From Bifidobacteriaceae bacterium (lineage in GTDB: Bacteria > Actinomycetota > Actinomycetes > Actinomycetales > WQXJ01): a stretch of DNA of 10,793 nucleotides. Positions 5,398 through 10,793 of this stretch are shown one piece after another. The position numbers were made by a program, and so were the translations under genes. Position 1 is the first letter of the stretch. Every line of letters starts with the position of its first letter. Under the pieces are notes generated by a model that saw only the letters and a program-made list of their open reading frames with translations, was not told the DNA's origin and did no database searches. The DNA lies in the NCBI GenBank assembly GCA_031278675.1, contig JAITJY010000349.1, positions 1 to 10,793 of the forward strand, read 5' to 3'.

Positions 5398-6377
5398 GCC
5401 TGGGCTCCTACCAGGTCGGCGAGTTCTTCAGCGACCAACGGATGATCCGTGGCATACACATGATCGAAGCACTGCCGTAACGCCAGCGTCTCCGGGCGAG
5501 CACAGCGCTCCCGGGCGGCGGCGGCGAGCGCGGCCCCGGCCGAACTGGCCGCAGCAAAAAACCCCTCATCCGCCAGGCCGTCCCCCTCCAGCGCGGCGCG
5601 CGCCAAGGCGATCGGGTCACGCTCCTGCCACGCGGCCTCTTCGGCCTTGGGGCGGTAGCTGGACGGGTCGTCAGACGTGGTGTGCGGGCCCAGCCGATAG
5701 GTCACCGCCTCAATGATCTCAGGGCCCCCACCTGCGTGAATACGTTCGAGCGCGGCCCGGGTTGCGCTATAGCAGGCGCTCACATCATTACCGTCTACCT
5801 GGCTGCCCCCAACACCGAAGCCCTCGCCGCGGCGCGCCAGCGGGACGGCCGCCTGGGTCGCGGTCGGCGTCGAAATGGCCCAGCCGTTGTTCTGGATGAA
5901 GAACAAGACCGGCGCCTTGCACGATGCCGCCCACACCAGCGCCTCGCTCACCTCACCTTGGGAAGTGGCGCCATCGCCCAGGTAGACGATCACCGCGCCC
6001 GGCACCCCATCGAGGGCGAGACCCATCGCATAGCCCACAGCGTGGAGGACCTGCGCACCAACGACCAGCGTGTAAAGCTGGACGCGATGGCGCTCCGCGT
6101 CCCAACCGCCGTGGTCCGAACCGCGAAACAGTGCCAGCACATCGGTCAGCGCGACTCCGCGCGCCTGGAGCACACCGTGGTCCCGGTAGGAGGGCTGGAT
6201 CCAATCATGCTCACCAGCGGCGTGCGCTGATCCGACCTGGGCGGCTTCCTGTCCCAGGCTCGGCGCCCACAGCGCCAGCTTGCCCTGGCGTTGTAACGCC
6301 GTCGCTTGTTCATCGAAGCACCGCGTGAGCACCATGTCCCGGTACATGGTGCGGCGAAGTTCCCCGGCCAACAGCAT
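5394..6377 (-). CDS. bkdA: 2-oxoacid dehydrogenase E1 component, alpha subunit
   Basis: A 327-aa E1-alpha of the branched-chain/pyruvate dehydrogenase type, first gene of the operon. It shows the thiamine-diphosphate motif GDG (134-136) followed by NN (163-164) in GDGATSQGEVSEALVWAASC...FIQNNGWAIS. It also has YRDHG (64-68) and the loop YRLGPHTTSDDPSSYR (227-242), which resembles the phosphorylation-loop sequence of branched-chain E1-alpha. That loop is why I favour branched-chain oxoacids, but pyruvate cannot be excluded. The start at 6377 follows AGGAG by 8 nt and lies where relatives begin. The frame is open to 6620, but the extra 81 residues look like translated non-coding sequence. No E3 gene is in the window. 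Confidence 0.93.
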   Translation of the reverse strand: MLLAGELRRTMYRDMVLTRCFDEQATALQRQGKLALWAPSLGQEAAQVGSAHAAGEHDWIQPSYRDHGVLQARGVALTDVLALFRGSDHGGWDAERHRVQLYTLVVGAQVLHAVGYAMGLALDGVPGAVIVYLGDGATSQGEVSEALVWAASCKAPVLFFIQNNGWAISTPTATQAAVPLARRGEGFGVGGSQVDGNDVSACYSATRAALERIHAGGGPEIIEAVTYRLGPHTTSDDPSSYRPKAEEAAWQERDPIALARAALEGDGLADEGFFAAASSAGAALAAAARERCARPETLALRQCFDHVYATDHPLVAEELADLVGAQA

Positions 6378-6385
6378 CAATTGTT

Positions 6386-6390
6386 CTCCT
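6386..6390 (-). promoter_or_regulatory. Ribosome binding site of the dehydrogenase E1-alpha gene
   Basis: AGGAG on the minus strand lies 8 nt before ATG 6377 and fixes the start of E1-alpha well inside the longer open frame. A TTG at 6380 sits directly before the ATG and is less likely to be used. Confidence 0.65.
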
Positions 6391-6409
6391 AAGGACCCGG
6401 TTCGGGTTG

Positions 6410-6415
6410 TGTCAA
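6410..6415 (-). promoter_or_regulatory. Perfect -35-like box ahead of the dehydrogenase operon
   Basis: TTGACA lies on the minus strand 32 bp before the E1-alpha start. At 17 bp spacing stands TTAGGA, a poor -10 that overlaps the ribosome binding site. If it is a promoter, the transcript would be almost leaderless; otherwise the match is chance. Better -10 candidates further upstream (TAGCCT, TACGCT near 6486-6496) have no good -35. Confidence 0.3.
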
Positions 6416-6483
6416 GCCTTGCGCTGCGTCCCGGGCGGGGGCCAAAGCTCGCGCGCGTGACCGGCCCTAGAACGCTTACGCCA

Positions 6484-6508
6484 GCGTAGGCTACGGTCGC
6501 GTAGGTTG
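6484..6508. promoter_or_regulatory. Possible operator in the gap before the dehydrogenase operon
   Basis: The palindrome CGTAG-G-CTACG at 6485-6495 overlaps the first of two direct GCGTAGG copies (6484-6490 and 6500-6506) spaced 16 bp apart. The position, about 110 bp before E1-alpha in the non-coding gap, would suit a regulator site. Support is limited to this short symmetry. Confidence 0.25.
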
Positions 6509-6538
6509 GCTGTGTGTGGGCGGCACAGTGTCTGATCG

Positions 6539-6566
6539 GCGGGTTTGTCCCCGGTATACAAACCGC
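6539..6566. terminator. Hairpin downstream of the methyltransferase gene
   Basis: GCGGGTTTGT pairs with ACAAACCGC with one bulged base, around a 9-base loop, 63 bp after the methyltransferase stop. It has no T-tract. It could separate the methyltransferase transcript from the dehydrogenase operon. Confidence 0.35.
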
Positions 6567-6628
6567 GCGCCAGCAGGCTGATTGCGGCCCAGCCGCCGGC
6601 GCCAGGCCGTCGGTGGGCACGCAGCGGC

Positions 6629-7471
6629 TTATGGGAGGCGGACCAGGGCCTCGATGTGAGGCATCGCGAAGAACGCATCAGGGCGGTTGCCCCATTCGAT
6701 CAGTCCCTTCGCGGTGGCGATCAGCGCAGTCCTATCAGCCGCACCGGCCTTGACCGCCAACGCGCTGAAATGCTCGCTGACCAGGCGATCCGCCCAGCTT
6801 CCGGCAATCTGGGCGACCGGGGCAAAGCCCGGATACGTCCAAATTGACCCATTCAAGTCAGCAAATTGACCCAAATCGGCTTGCTTCAACCAGAACGCCA
6901 GACGCCGGCCCGCATCCACCTCCGTCCCACCCGCACGCGCCACCAATTGGTACAGCTCACGCCAAGCCTCCCAAGCAGTGGCCTCCGGGAACCAGAAAGA
7001 AGCGCCGAAATCAGCTTCCCGCACAGCGATCAGGCCACCCGGGCGCACCACGCGCGCCGCCTCACGCAGGGCGGCCGCCGGATCGGTCAGATGATGCAGC
7101 ACCTGATGGAAGTGGACCACATCGAAACTGCCCGGTTCAAACGGCAACGCATACGCGTCGCCCACCTCGAAGGTGAGGTTTGCGGGACGGGCGGGGTGCA
7201 CCTGGGCGTCACGGACGGCATCGGGCGACGAATCCAATCCCGTCACCTGACCAGGCGCCACATACGCGGCCAAATCGCGGGTCAGAGCCCCACCCGCCGA
7301 ACCGATATCCAGGACACTGAGCCCGGGCCGCAAGTGCGGCGCCAGATGCCGGGCCGAATTGGCGACCGTCCGGCCGGCGTGCGCCTGGGCCACCGCAGCG
7401 CAACGACCATGGATATACCAAGGCGCATCGGGGCTGGCGGCCTGGCCTGGGTCCTCCGGGTGCGTGTTCAT
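6629..7471 (-). CDS. Class I SAM-dependent methyltransferase
   Basis: A 280-aa soluble methyltransferase of the Methyltransf_11/UbiE-like type. Motif I for SAM binding is LDIGSAGG (54-61). The acidic residue contacting the ribose is D80 in VTGLDSS. GDAYALPF (104-111), FDVVHFHQVLHHL (116-128) and VVRPGG (142-146) complete the Rossmann-fold signature. The C-terminal 130 residues, rich in Trp and Phe, probably shape the substrate pocket. The family covers many small-molecule substrates, and nothing here identifies this one. ATG 7471 is 7 nt after a TACACT box, so the mRNA is probably leaderless. It diverges from the helicase gene and shares the strand of the dehydrogenase operon, 251 bp upstream of it, so a functional link is possible but unproven. 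Confidence 0.88.
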   Translation of the reverse strand: MNTHPEDPGQAASPDAPWYIHGRCAAVAQAHAGRTVANSARHLAPHLRPGLSVLDIGSAGGALTRDLAAYVAPGQVTGLDSSPDAVRDAQVHPARPANLTFEVGDAYALPFEPGSFDVVHFHQVLHHLTDPAAALREAARVVRPGGLIAVREADFGASFWFPEATAWEAWRELYQLVARAGGTEVDAGRRLAFWLKQADLGQFADLNGSIWTYPGFAPVAQIAGSWADRLVSEHFSALAVKAGAADRTALIATAKGLIEWGNRPDAFFAMPHIEALVRLP

Positions 7472-7478
7472 AGGCGTA

Positions 7479-7484
7479 AGTGTA
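7479..7484 (-). promoter_or_regulatory. -10 box of the methyltransferase gene, leaderless
   Basis: TACACT on the minus strand is followed by 7 nt and the ATG at 7471. There is no ribosome binding site between them. The -35 region is weak. Confidence 0.5.
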
Positions 7485-7495
7485 AGTGCCTAAGC

Positions 7496-7501
7496 TAACG
7501 T
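7496..7501 (+). promoter_or_regulatory. -10 box of the helicase gene, leaderless
   Basis: TAACGT is followed by 7 nt (GGGCAGT) and an in-frame GTG at 7509, the leaderless layout. This would make 7509, not 7500, the true start. TAAGCT at 7491-7496 is a second candidate. The box is only 12 bp from the divergent methyltransferase -10, so the two promoters share their upstream DNA. Confidence 0.4.
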
Positions 7502-9617
7502 GGGCAGTGTGTTGATCCACCACCTGGAGCGCCAACTCGCGGCACCAGCGGACCGCGACCCGGGCGAGGCCGCCCTAGACGCCATGGTCGATTGGGCGGC
7601 GGACGCCGGCCTTGAACTCTACCCACACCAAGAAGATGCACTGATCGCGCTGGCCGGCGGCGAACACGTGATCCTGGGGACACCCACCGGCAGCGGCAAA
7701 TCCCTGGTCGCGGCTGGCGCACTCGCCGTCGCGTTGGCTCGCGGCGCCCGAGCCGTCTACACCGCCCCCATAAAAGCCTTGGTCTCCGAGAAGTTCTTCG
7801 GCATGATCGACCTGTTTGGGCCCGACCGGGTGGGCCTTGCCACCGGGGACGCCGCAGTCAACCCGGATGCTCCCATCCTGTGCTGCACCGCAGAAGTCCT
7901 CGCCAACCAATCCCTCCGGCTCGGCGCAGCCACCCCATATGAGATCGTTGTCATGGACGAATTCCACTTCTACTCCGACCCCGAACGCGGTTGGGCTTGG
8001 CAAGTCCCCCTGTTGACGATGCCGTCCGCCCAATTCCTCCTGATGAGCGCCACTTTAGGGGATACCGGGTTTTTCCAGCGGGACCTTGAGCGGCGCACGG
8101 GACGGGAGGTCGCCGCAATAGTCGATGCTCCCCGGCCCGTGCCCCTCGAGTTCCGCTACGAAGTGCTGCGCCTGCCCGAATTGATCACCGGCCTGGTGCG
8201 CGGTGGGCTGACCCCGGCCTATGTGGTCCAGTTCACGCAGCGTGAAGCCGTTGAACTGGCGGGCCTGCTCGGCGCGCTACCGCTGGCTGGGCGCGAACAA
8301 CAAGCGTTGCTGAAGGAAGCGATCGGCGATTTCCGGTTCGCGGCCGGGTTCGGGGCCACCCTGTCGAAGCTGTTGCGGAAAGGGATCGGCGTACACCATG
8401 CGGGGATGCTGCCCCGCTACCGGCGGCTGGTGGAACGGCTGGCCGGCCGGGGACTGCTGACCGTGATCAGCGGGACCGACACTCTGGGGGTCGGGATCAA
8501 CATGCCGATCAAGACTGTAGCGGCGACATCGCTGGTCAAGTTCGACGGCCGGCGGACGCGGCGCTTGACGGCGCGGGAGTTTCATCAGATCGCGGGGCGC
8601 GCCGGGCGCGCTGGGTTTGATGACGTAGGACATGTGGTGGTCCAGGCGCCGGAACATGAAATTGAGCGGCTCCGGGCTGCCGCGAAAGCTGAGGCGAGCG
8701 GGCGCAAGGCCAAAGCGTCCCGGGGGTCCAAGAGCGGCGAAAAAGGGCAGGTGTCCTGGTCGGAGGAGACGTTTACCAAGCTGATCGCTGCCTCCCCCGA
8801 ACCGCTGGTATCACGCTTGCGCGTGACCCACACCATGGTCCTGCAACTCCTGAGCCGGCCCGACAATCCGGTCGAGGCAGGCTATCGCCTGCTCACCGAC
8901 AACCATGAACCGGTCCGGCCGCGCAATTTGTTGATCAGGGACGCTTGCCGGATTTATCACTCGCTGCGAGTTGGCGGCGTGGTAGCACACACCCCTGGGC
9001 GGGTGGCTCTGGCCGTCGAATTGCCTGACGATTTTGCGTTGGCGCAGCCACTTGGCCCGTTCGCTTTGGCCGCCTGTGAGTTGTTGGATCCCGGCGCCGA
9101 GGGCTACGCCCTTGATGTGGTGTCGATTCTTGAGGCGACCCTAGAGCCGCCCACGGCGATCCTGATCGCTCAGGAAAAGTCCGCCAAAACCGAGGCCTTA
9201 GCACGGATGAAGGCTGAAGGAATGGAGTATTTGGAGCGGATGAACGCGTTGGATCAGATCACTTATCCGCAACCGCTGGCAGAGTTTCTGGAGGCGGCTC
9301 TTGGTGTTTACCGCCGCGCTCATCCCTGGGTGGCTTCCCATGAATTGACCCCGAAGTCTATTGTGCGCGAGATGTGGGAGCATTCTCAAACTTTCAACGA
9401 ATTCGTATCCCGCTATGGTTTGGCCCGAGCCGAGGGCGTATTACTGCGTTATTTGACTGATGCTTGGCATGCTTTGACTAGATCGGCGCCCGCCGAAGCG
9501 CGCGAACCCCTGGCAGAACTCACCGAATGGCTGGGGGCCACGATTGCCGGGATTGACTCCAGTTTGATGGCTGAATGGGAGGAGTTGATGGACATTGGTC
9601 AACCCGAAGGGCACTAA
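7500..9617 (+). CDS. DEAD/DEAH-box helicase, DUF3516 type
   Basis: A superfamily 2 ATP-dependent helicase, probably acting on RNA, of a kind widespread in actinobacteria. Numbered from GTG 7500: Q-like YPHQEDAL (41-48), Walker A GTPTGSGKS (60-68), motif Ia TAPIKALVSEKFF (88-100), Walker B DEFH (153-156), motif III MSATLGD (182-188), motif V TLGVGINMP (328-336) and motif VI HQIAGRAGRAG (362-372). Residues from about 400 on follow the DUF3516 region, for example WSEETFTKLIAASPEPL, PLGPFALAACELLDP and HPWVASHELTPKSIVREM. From memory, relatives are about 830-860 aa and continue past the DSSLMAEWEEL block; this one stops 12 residues after it, at 705 aa. Start 7509 is an alternative with a leaderless -10. 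No gene-specific function is known to me. The deacylase gene overlaps its end. Confidence 0.92.
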   Translation: MGSVLIHHLERQLAAPADRDPGEAALDAMVDWAADAGLELYPHQEDALIALAGGEHVILGTPTGSGKSLVAAGALAVALARGARAVYTAPIKALVSEKFFGMIDLFGPDRVGLATGDAAVNPDAPILCCTAEVLANQSLRLGAATPYEIVVMDEFHFYSDPERGWAWQVPLLTMPSAQFLLMSATLGDTGFFQRDLERRTGREVAAIVDAPRPVPLEFRYEVLRLPELITGLVRGGLTPAYVVQFTQREAVELAGLLGALPLAGREQQALLKEAIGDFRFAAGFGATLSKLLRKGIGVHHAGMLPRYRRLVERLAGRGLLTVISGTDTLGVGINMPIKTVAATSLVKFDGRRTRRLTAREFHQIAGRAGRAGFDDVGHVVVQAPEHEIERLRAAAKAEASGRKAKASRGSKSGEKGQVSWSEETFTKLIAASPEPLVSRLRVTHTMVLQLLSRPDNPVEAGYRLLTDNHEPVRPRNLLIRDACRIYHSLRVGGVVAHTPGRVALAVELPDDFALAQPLGPFALAACELLDPGAEGYALDVVSILEATLEPPTAILIAQEKSAKTEALARMKAEGMEYLERMNALDQITYPQPLAEFLEAALGVYRRAHPWVASHELTPKSIVREMWEHSQTFNEFVSRYGLARAEGVLLRYLTDAWHALTRSAPAEAREPLAELTEWLGATIAGIDSSLMAEWEELMDIGQPEGH
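9577..9584 (+). promoter_or_regulatory. Ribosome binding site for the ybaK-type gene inside the helicase end
   Basis: GGGAGGAG lies 10 nt before the TTG at 9595, within the last codons of the helicase. It supports translational coupling and use of the TTG start. Confidence 0.45.
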
Positions 9618-10167
9618 GCCGGGATCCACCGCTGATCGGCGGATCGCGGCTAAGCCCGTGCCCACCCCAGCGGTCCGGGTGCTGGAGGCGGCGCAGGTCC
9701 CTTACCGCCTGGCGCCGTTCGATCCGGCCCTATCCCACTTGGGGGCGGGTTATGGCCGCGCGGCGGCCGAAGCTTTGGGGGTGGACCCCGCCCGGGTCTT
9801 CAAGACATTGATGGTGGCTGTCGATGGTGTTTTGTGGTGCGGGATCGTCCCTGTCGGCGGTGAACTTGACCTGAAAGCAATGGCCCGGGCCGCTGATGGC
9901 AAGAAAGCCCAGATGGTACCCGCCGCCGATGCCGAACGCGCCACCGGCTACGTGGTGGGCGGCATCTCCCCTTTGGGTCAGCGCCGTACCCACCCGACCG
10001 TGGTCGATTCGAGCGCGCTTGCCTGTCAGACCGTTTTTGTTTCCGCCGGTGCCCGCAGCCTGGATGTGGAACTGGCCCCAGCCGACCTGATCCGCCTCAC
10101 CCAAGCCCGCACCAGCGCGATAGGCCGCCGCCTAGACCCACTAGGTAGCCGAAACCTTTGCACCTGA
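9595..10167 (+). CDS. ybaK: Cys-tRNA(Pro)/Cys-tRNA(Cys) deacylase, YbaK/EbsC family
   Basis: The 190-aa product belongs to the YbaK editing family, which hydrolyses cysteine wrongly attached to tRNA(Pro) by prolyl-tRNA synthetase. From TTG 9595: PAVRVLEAAQVPYRLAPFDP (25-44) is the typical N terminus. K70 in VFKTLMV corresponds to the essential lysine of YbaK. GGISPLGQRR (122-131) is the family signature. DSSALACQTVFVSAGARSLDVELAPADLIRLT (138-169) completes the domain. The first 20 residues are not typical, and GTG 9658 would give about 169 aa, closer to the usual 155-165. TTG has a ribosome binding site 10 nt ahead and overlaps the helicase by 23 bp, so it is the annotated choice. Probably co-transcribed with the helicase. 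Confidence 0.9.
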   Translation: MVNPKGTKPGSTADRRIAAKPVPTPAVRVLEAAQVPYRLAPFDPALSHLGAGYGRAAAEALGVDPARVFKTLMVAVDGVLWCGIVPVGGELDLKAMARAADGKKAQMVPAADAERATGYVVGGISPLGQRRTHPTVVDSSALACQTVFVSAGARSLDVELAPADLIRLTQARTSAIGRRLDPLGSRNLCT

Positions 10168-10190
10168 GCCGAGTTTCGCCTACTCGGGGT

Positions 10191-10231
10191 CCCCGCAAAA
10201 TCTCGGAGCGAAGCGGCCAGAGTTTGTGGGG
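10191..10231. terminator. Long imperfect hairpin after ybaK
   Basis: CCCCGCAAAATCT (10191-10203) pairs with AGAGTTTGTGGGG (10219-10231) over 13 positions with one mismatch and one G-T pair, around a 15-base loop. It begins 24 bp after the ybaK stop. There is no T-tract; CTTTAG follows a few bases later. It is probably the terminator of the helicase-ybaK transcript, or alternatively a dispersed palindromic repeat. Confidence 0.5.
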
Positions 10232-10334
10232 TGCCTTTAGCAACCGGTGAATAAACCGGATTCCTAGGCCAAACCTGCGCTTGCCTTCCGCGTTTCCGCT
10301 GGTCAGCGTACCGCTGCCCTGCGTGGGCACGGTC

Positions 10335-10359
10335 GGAGCGTGGTTATTGACCACGCTCC
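10335..10359. terminator. Perfect 10-bp hairpin between convergent genes
   Basis: GGAGCGTGGT and ACCACGCTCC form a perfect stem around the loop TATTG. It lies 53 bp beyond the stop of the minus-strand gene at 10412 and about 170 bp beyond ybaK. With no T-tract on either side it fits the U-less hairpin terminators of actinobacteria, and its symmetry would let it work in both directions. Confidence 0.55.
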
Positions 10360-10411
10360 TAACTGAAGACGTGACACGCACCCACCCGCTAGTTCACGCC
10401 ACGGCCCGGCT

Positions 10412-10793
10412 TCACCACCAGGTCACCTCCGGCGGGTCGGTGCGCGTGTCCTCGAACCGAAGCCGCACAGACTCAGGCGCCGGAGCGTCCACAAACAACA
10501 AATGCCGCGTGGAGAGGATGGCGGCCAGCCCTCCCAACCCGCTATCGACGCGTTCAACAGCCACCGTCCACACCCCGTCAGACTCGTAGACACCCACCGC
10601 CGAGTCCGTCACCGCCGAACCCGGCAGATCGCCGACAAAGTACACCAACGCGGTCCACCCCTCCGGGATCGCAGGCACATCCAACGGCTCCTCAGCCTCC
10701 AACGGCGCGTCCTTCCACACGGCGGTATCAGCCAAAACTTCGGATAGCTGGGCGTCATCGGTCGCCACCAAAACCCACCGCTCAGCGGGGCCC
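10412..10793 (-). CDS. Hypothetical protein, C-terminal part
   Basis: The frame is open to the right edge, so the N terminus is missing; 126 residues are visible, beginning GPAERWVLVATDDAQL. An apparent TTG start at 10771 would cut the coding-like AERWVLVA segment, so I treat the gene as partial. The visible part is acidic (SEVLADTAVWKDAPLEAEEP) and then looks beta-rich: GWTALVYFVGDLPGS, VGVYESDGVWTVAVERV, RHLLFVDAPAPESVRLRF. It ends in VTWW. No cysteines or membrane segments are seen. I do not recognise the family. The LVYFVGDLPGS...WTVAVERV pattern faintly recalls small beta-sandwich inhibitor-like domains (PrcB_C type), but this is a guess. It converges on ybaK across two hairpins. Confidence 0.65.
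   Translation of the reverse strand, partial: GPAERWVLVATDDAQLSEVLADTAVWKDAPLEAEEPLDVPAIPEGWTALVYFVGDLPGSAVTDSAVGVYESDGVWTVAVERVDSGLGGLAAILSTRHLLFVDAPAPESVRLRFEDTRTDPPEVTWW

Noticed and set aside
4943..6230. Plus-strand frames of 257 and 182 aa opposite E1-beta and E1-alpha
   Set aside because: They are antisense shadows of the dehydrogenase genes, with Ala/Pro/Arg-rich products and no recognisable motif.
6378..6620. 81-residue extension of E1-alpha
   Set aside because: Relatives begin near the ATG at 6377, which has AGGAG 8 nt ahead. The extension has no family similarity and covers a likely control region.
10281..10589. 102-aa plus-strand frame after ybaK
   Set aside because: It crosses a strong hairpin and lies opposite the better-supported minus-strand gene; it shows no motif.

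Overview
The window looks like a chromosomal segment of a high-GC Gram-positive bacterium (Actinomycetota). The evidence is the strong G/C bias at third codon positions, the GTG and TTG starts, several apparent leaderless -10 boxes placed 6-7 nt before a start codon, and genes whose closest familiar relatives are actinobacterial (a helicase of the DUF3516 type, a BkdABC-type dehydrogenase operon, an FAH-family enzyme). I cannot name the genus from sequence alone.

Layout. (1) 1-424, minus: the N-terminal part of a fumarylacetoacetate-hydrolase-family enzyme that runs off the left edge. It has a low-complexity insertion where the family normally has a conserved active-site lid. (2) 425-1166: about 740 bp with no convincing gene. 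It holds two copies of a roughly 148-bp module, each made of two direct plus two inverted copies of one A/T-rich 20-mer, followed by six tandem copies of a 33-bp GC-rich unit. (3) 1167-2612, plus: an unrecognised protein of about 481 aa with an acidic tail and more A/T-rich codon use than its neighbours. (4) 2707-6377, minus: a three-gene operon for E1-alpha, E1-beta and E2 of a 2-oxoacid (probably branched-chain) dehydrogenase complex, with no E3 gene in view. (5) 6629-7471, minus: a class I SAM-dependent methyltransferase. (6) 7500-9617, plus: a DEAD/DEAH-box helicase of the DUF3516 type, divergent from the methyltransferase across a very short promoter region and apparently shorter at its C terminus than its family. 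(7) 9595-10167, plus: a YbaK/EbsC Cys-tRNA(Pro) deacylase overlapping the helicase end. (8) 10168-10411: a convergent intergenic region with two clear hairpins. (9) 10412-10793, minus: the C-terminal part of an unrecognised protein that runs off the right edge.

The dehydrogenase genes form one translationally coupled unit: E1-alpha and E1-beta overlap by 4 bp and E2 follows after 18 bp. Together they would decarboxylate a 2-oxoacid and transfer the acyl group to CoA, using E3 made elsewhere. Helicase and deacylase look co-transcribed. The methyltransferase shares the strand of the dehydrogenase operon but is separated from it by 251 bp containing a hairpin and a TTGACA box.

The most unusual part is 551-1166. 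The paired, convergent 20-mers at an exact 31-bp pitch resemble the multiple transposase-binding sites at the ends of IS21-type elements, here with almost nothing between the ends and present twice. This is an inference. A second theme is repeat-driven expansion inside proteins: the FAH-like enzyme, the E2 linker and the E1-beta N terminus all carry Ala/Gly/Pro-rich insertions, two of them built from visible DNA repeats.
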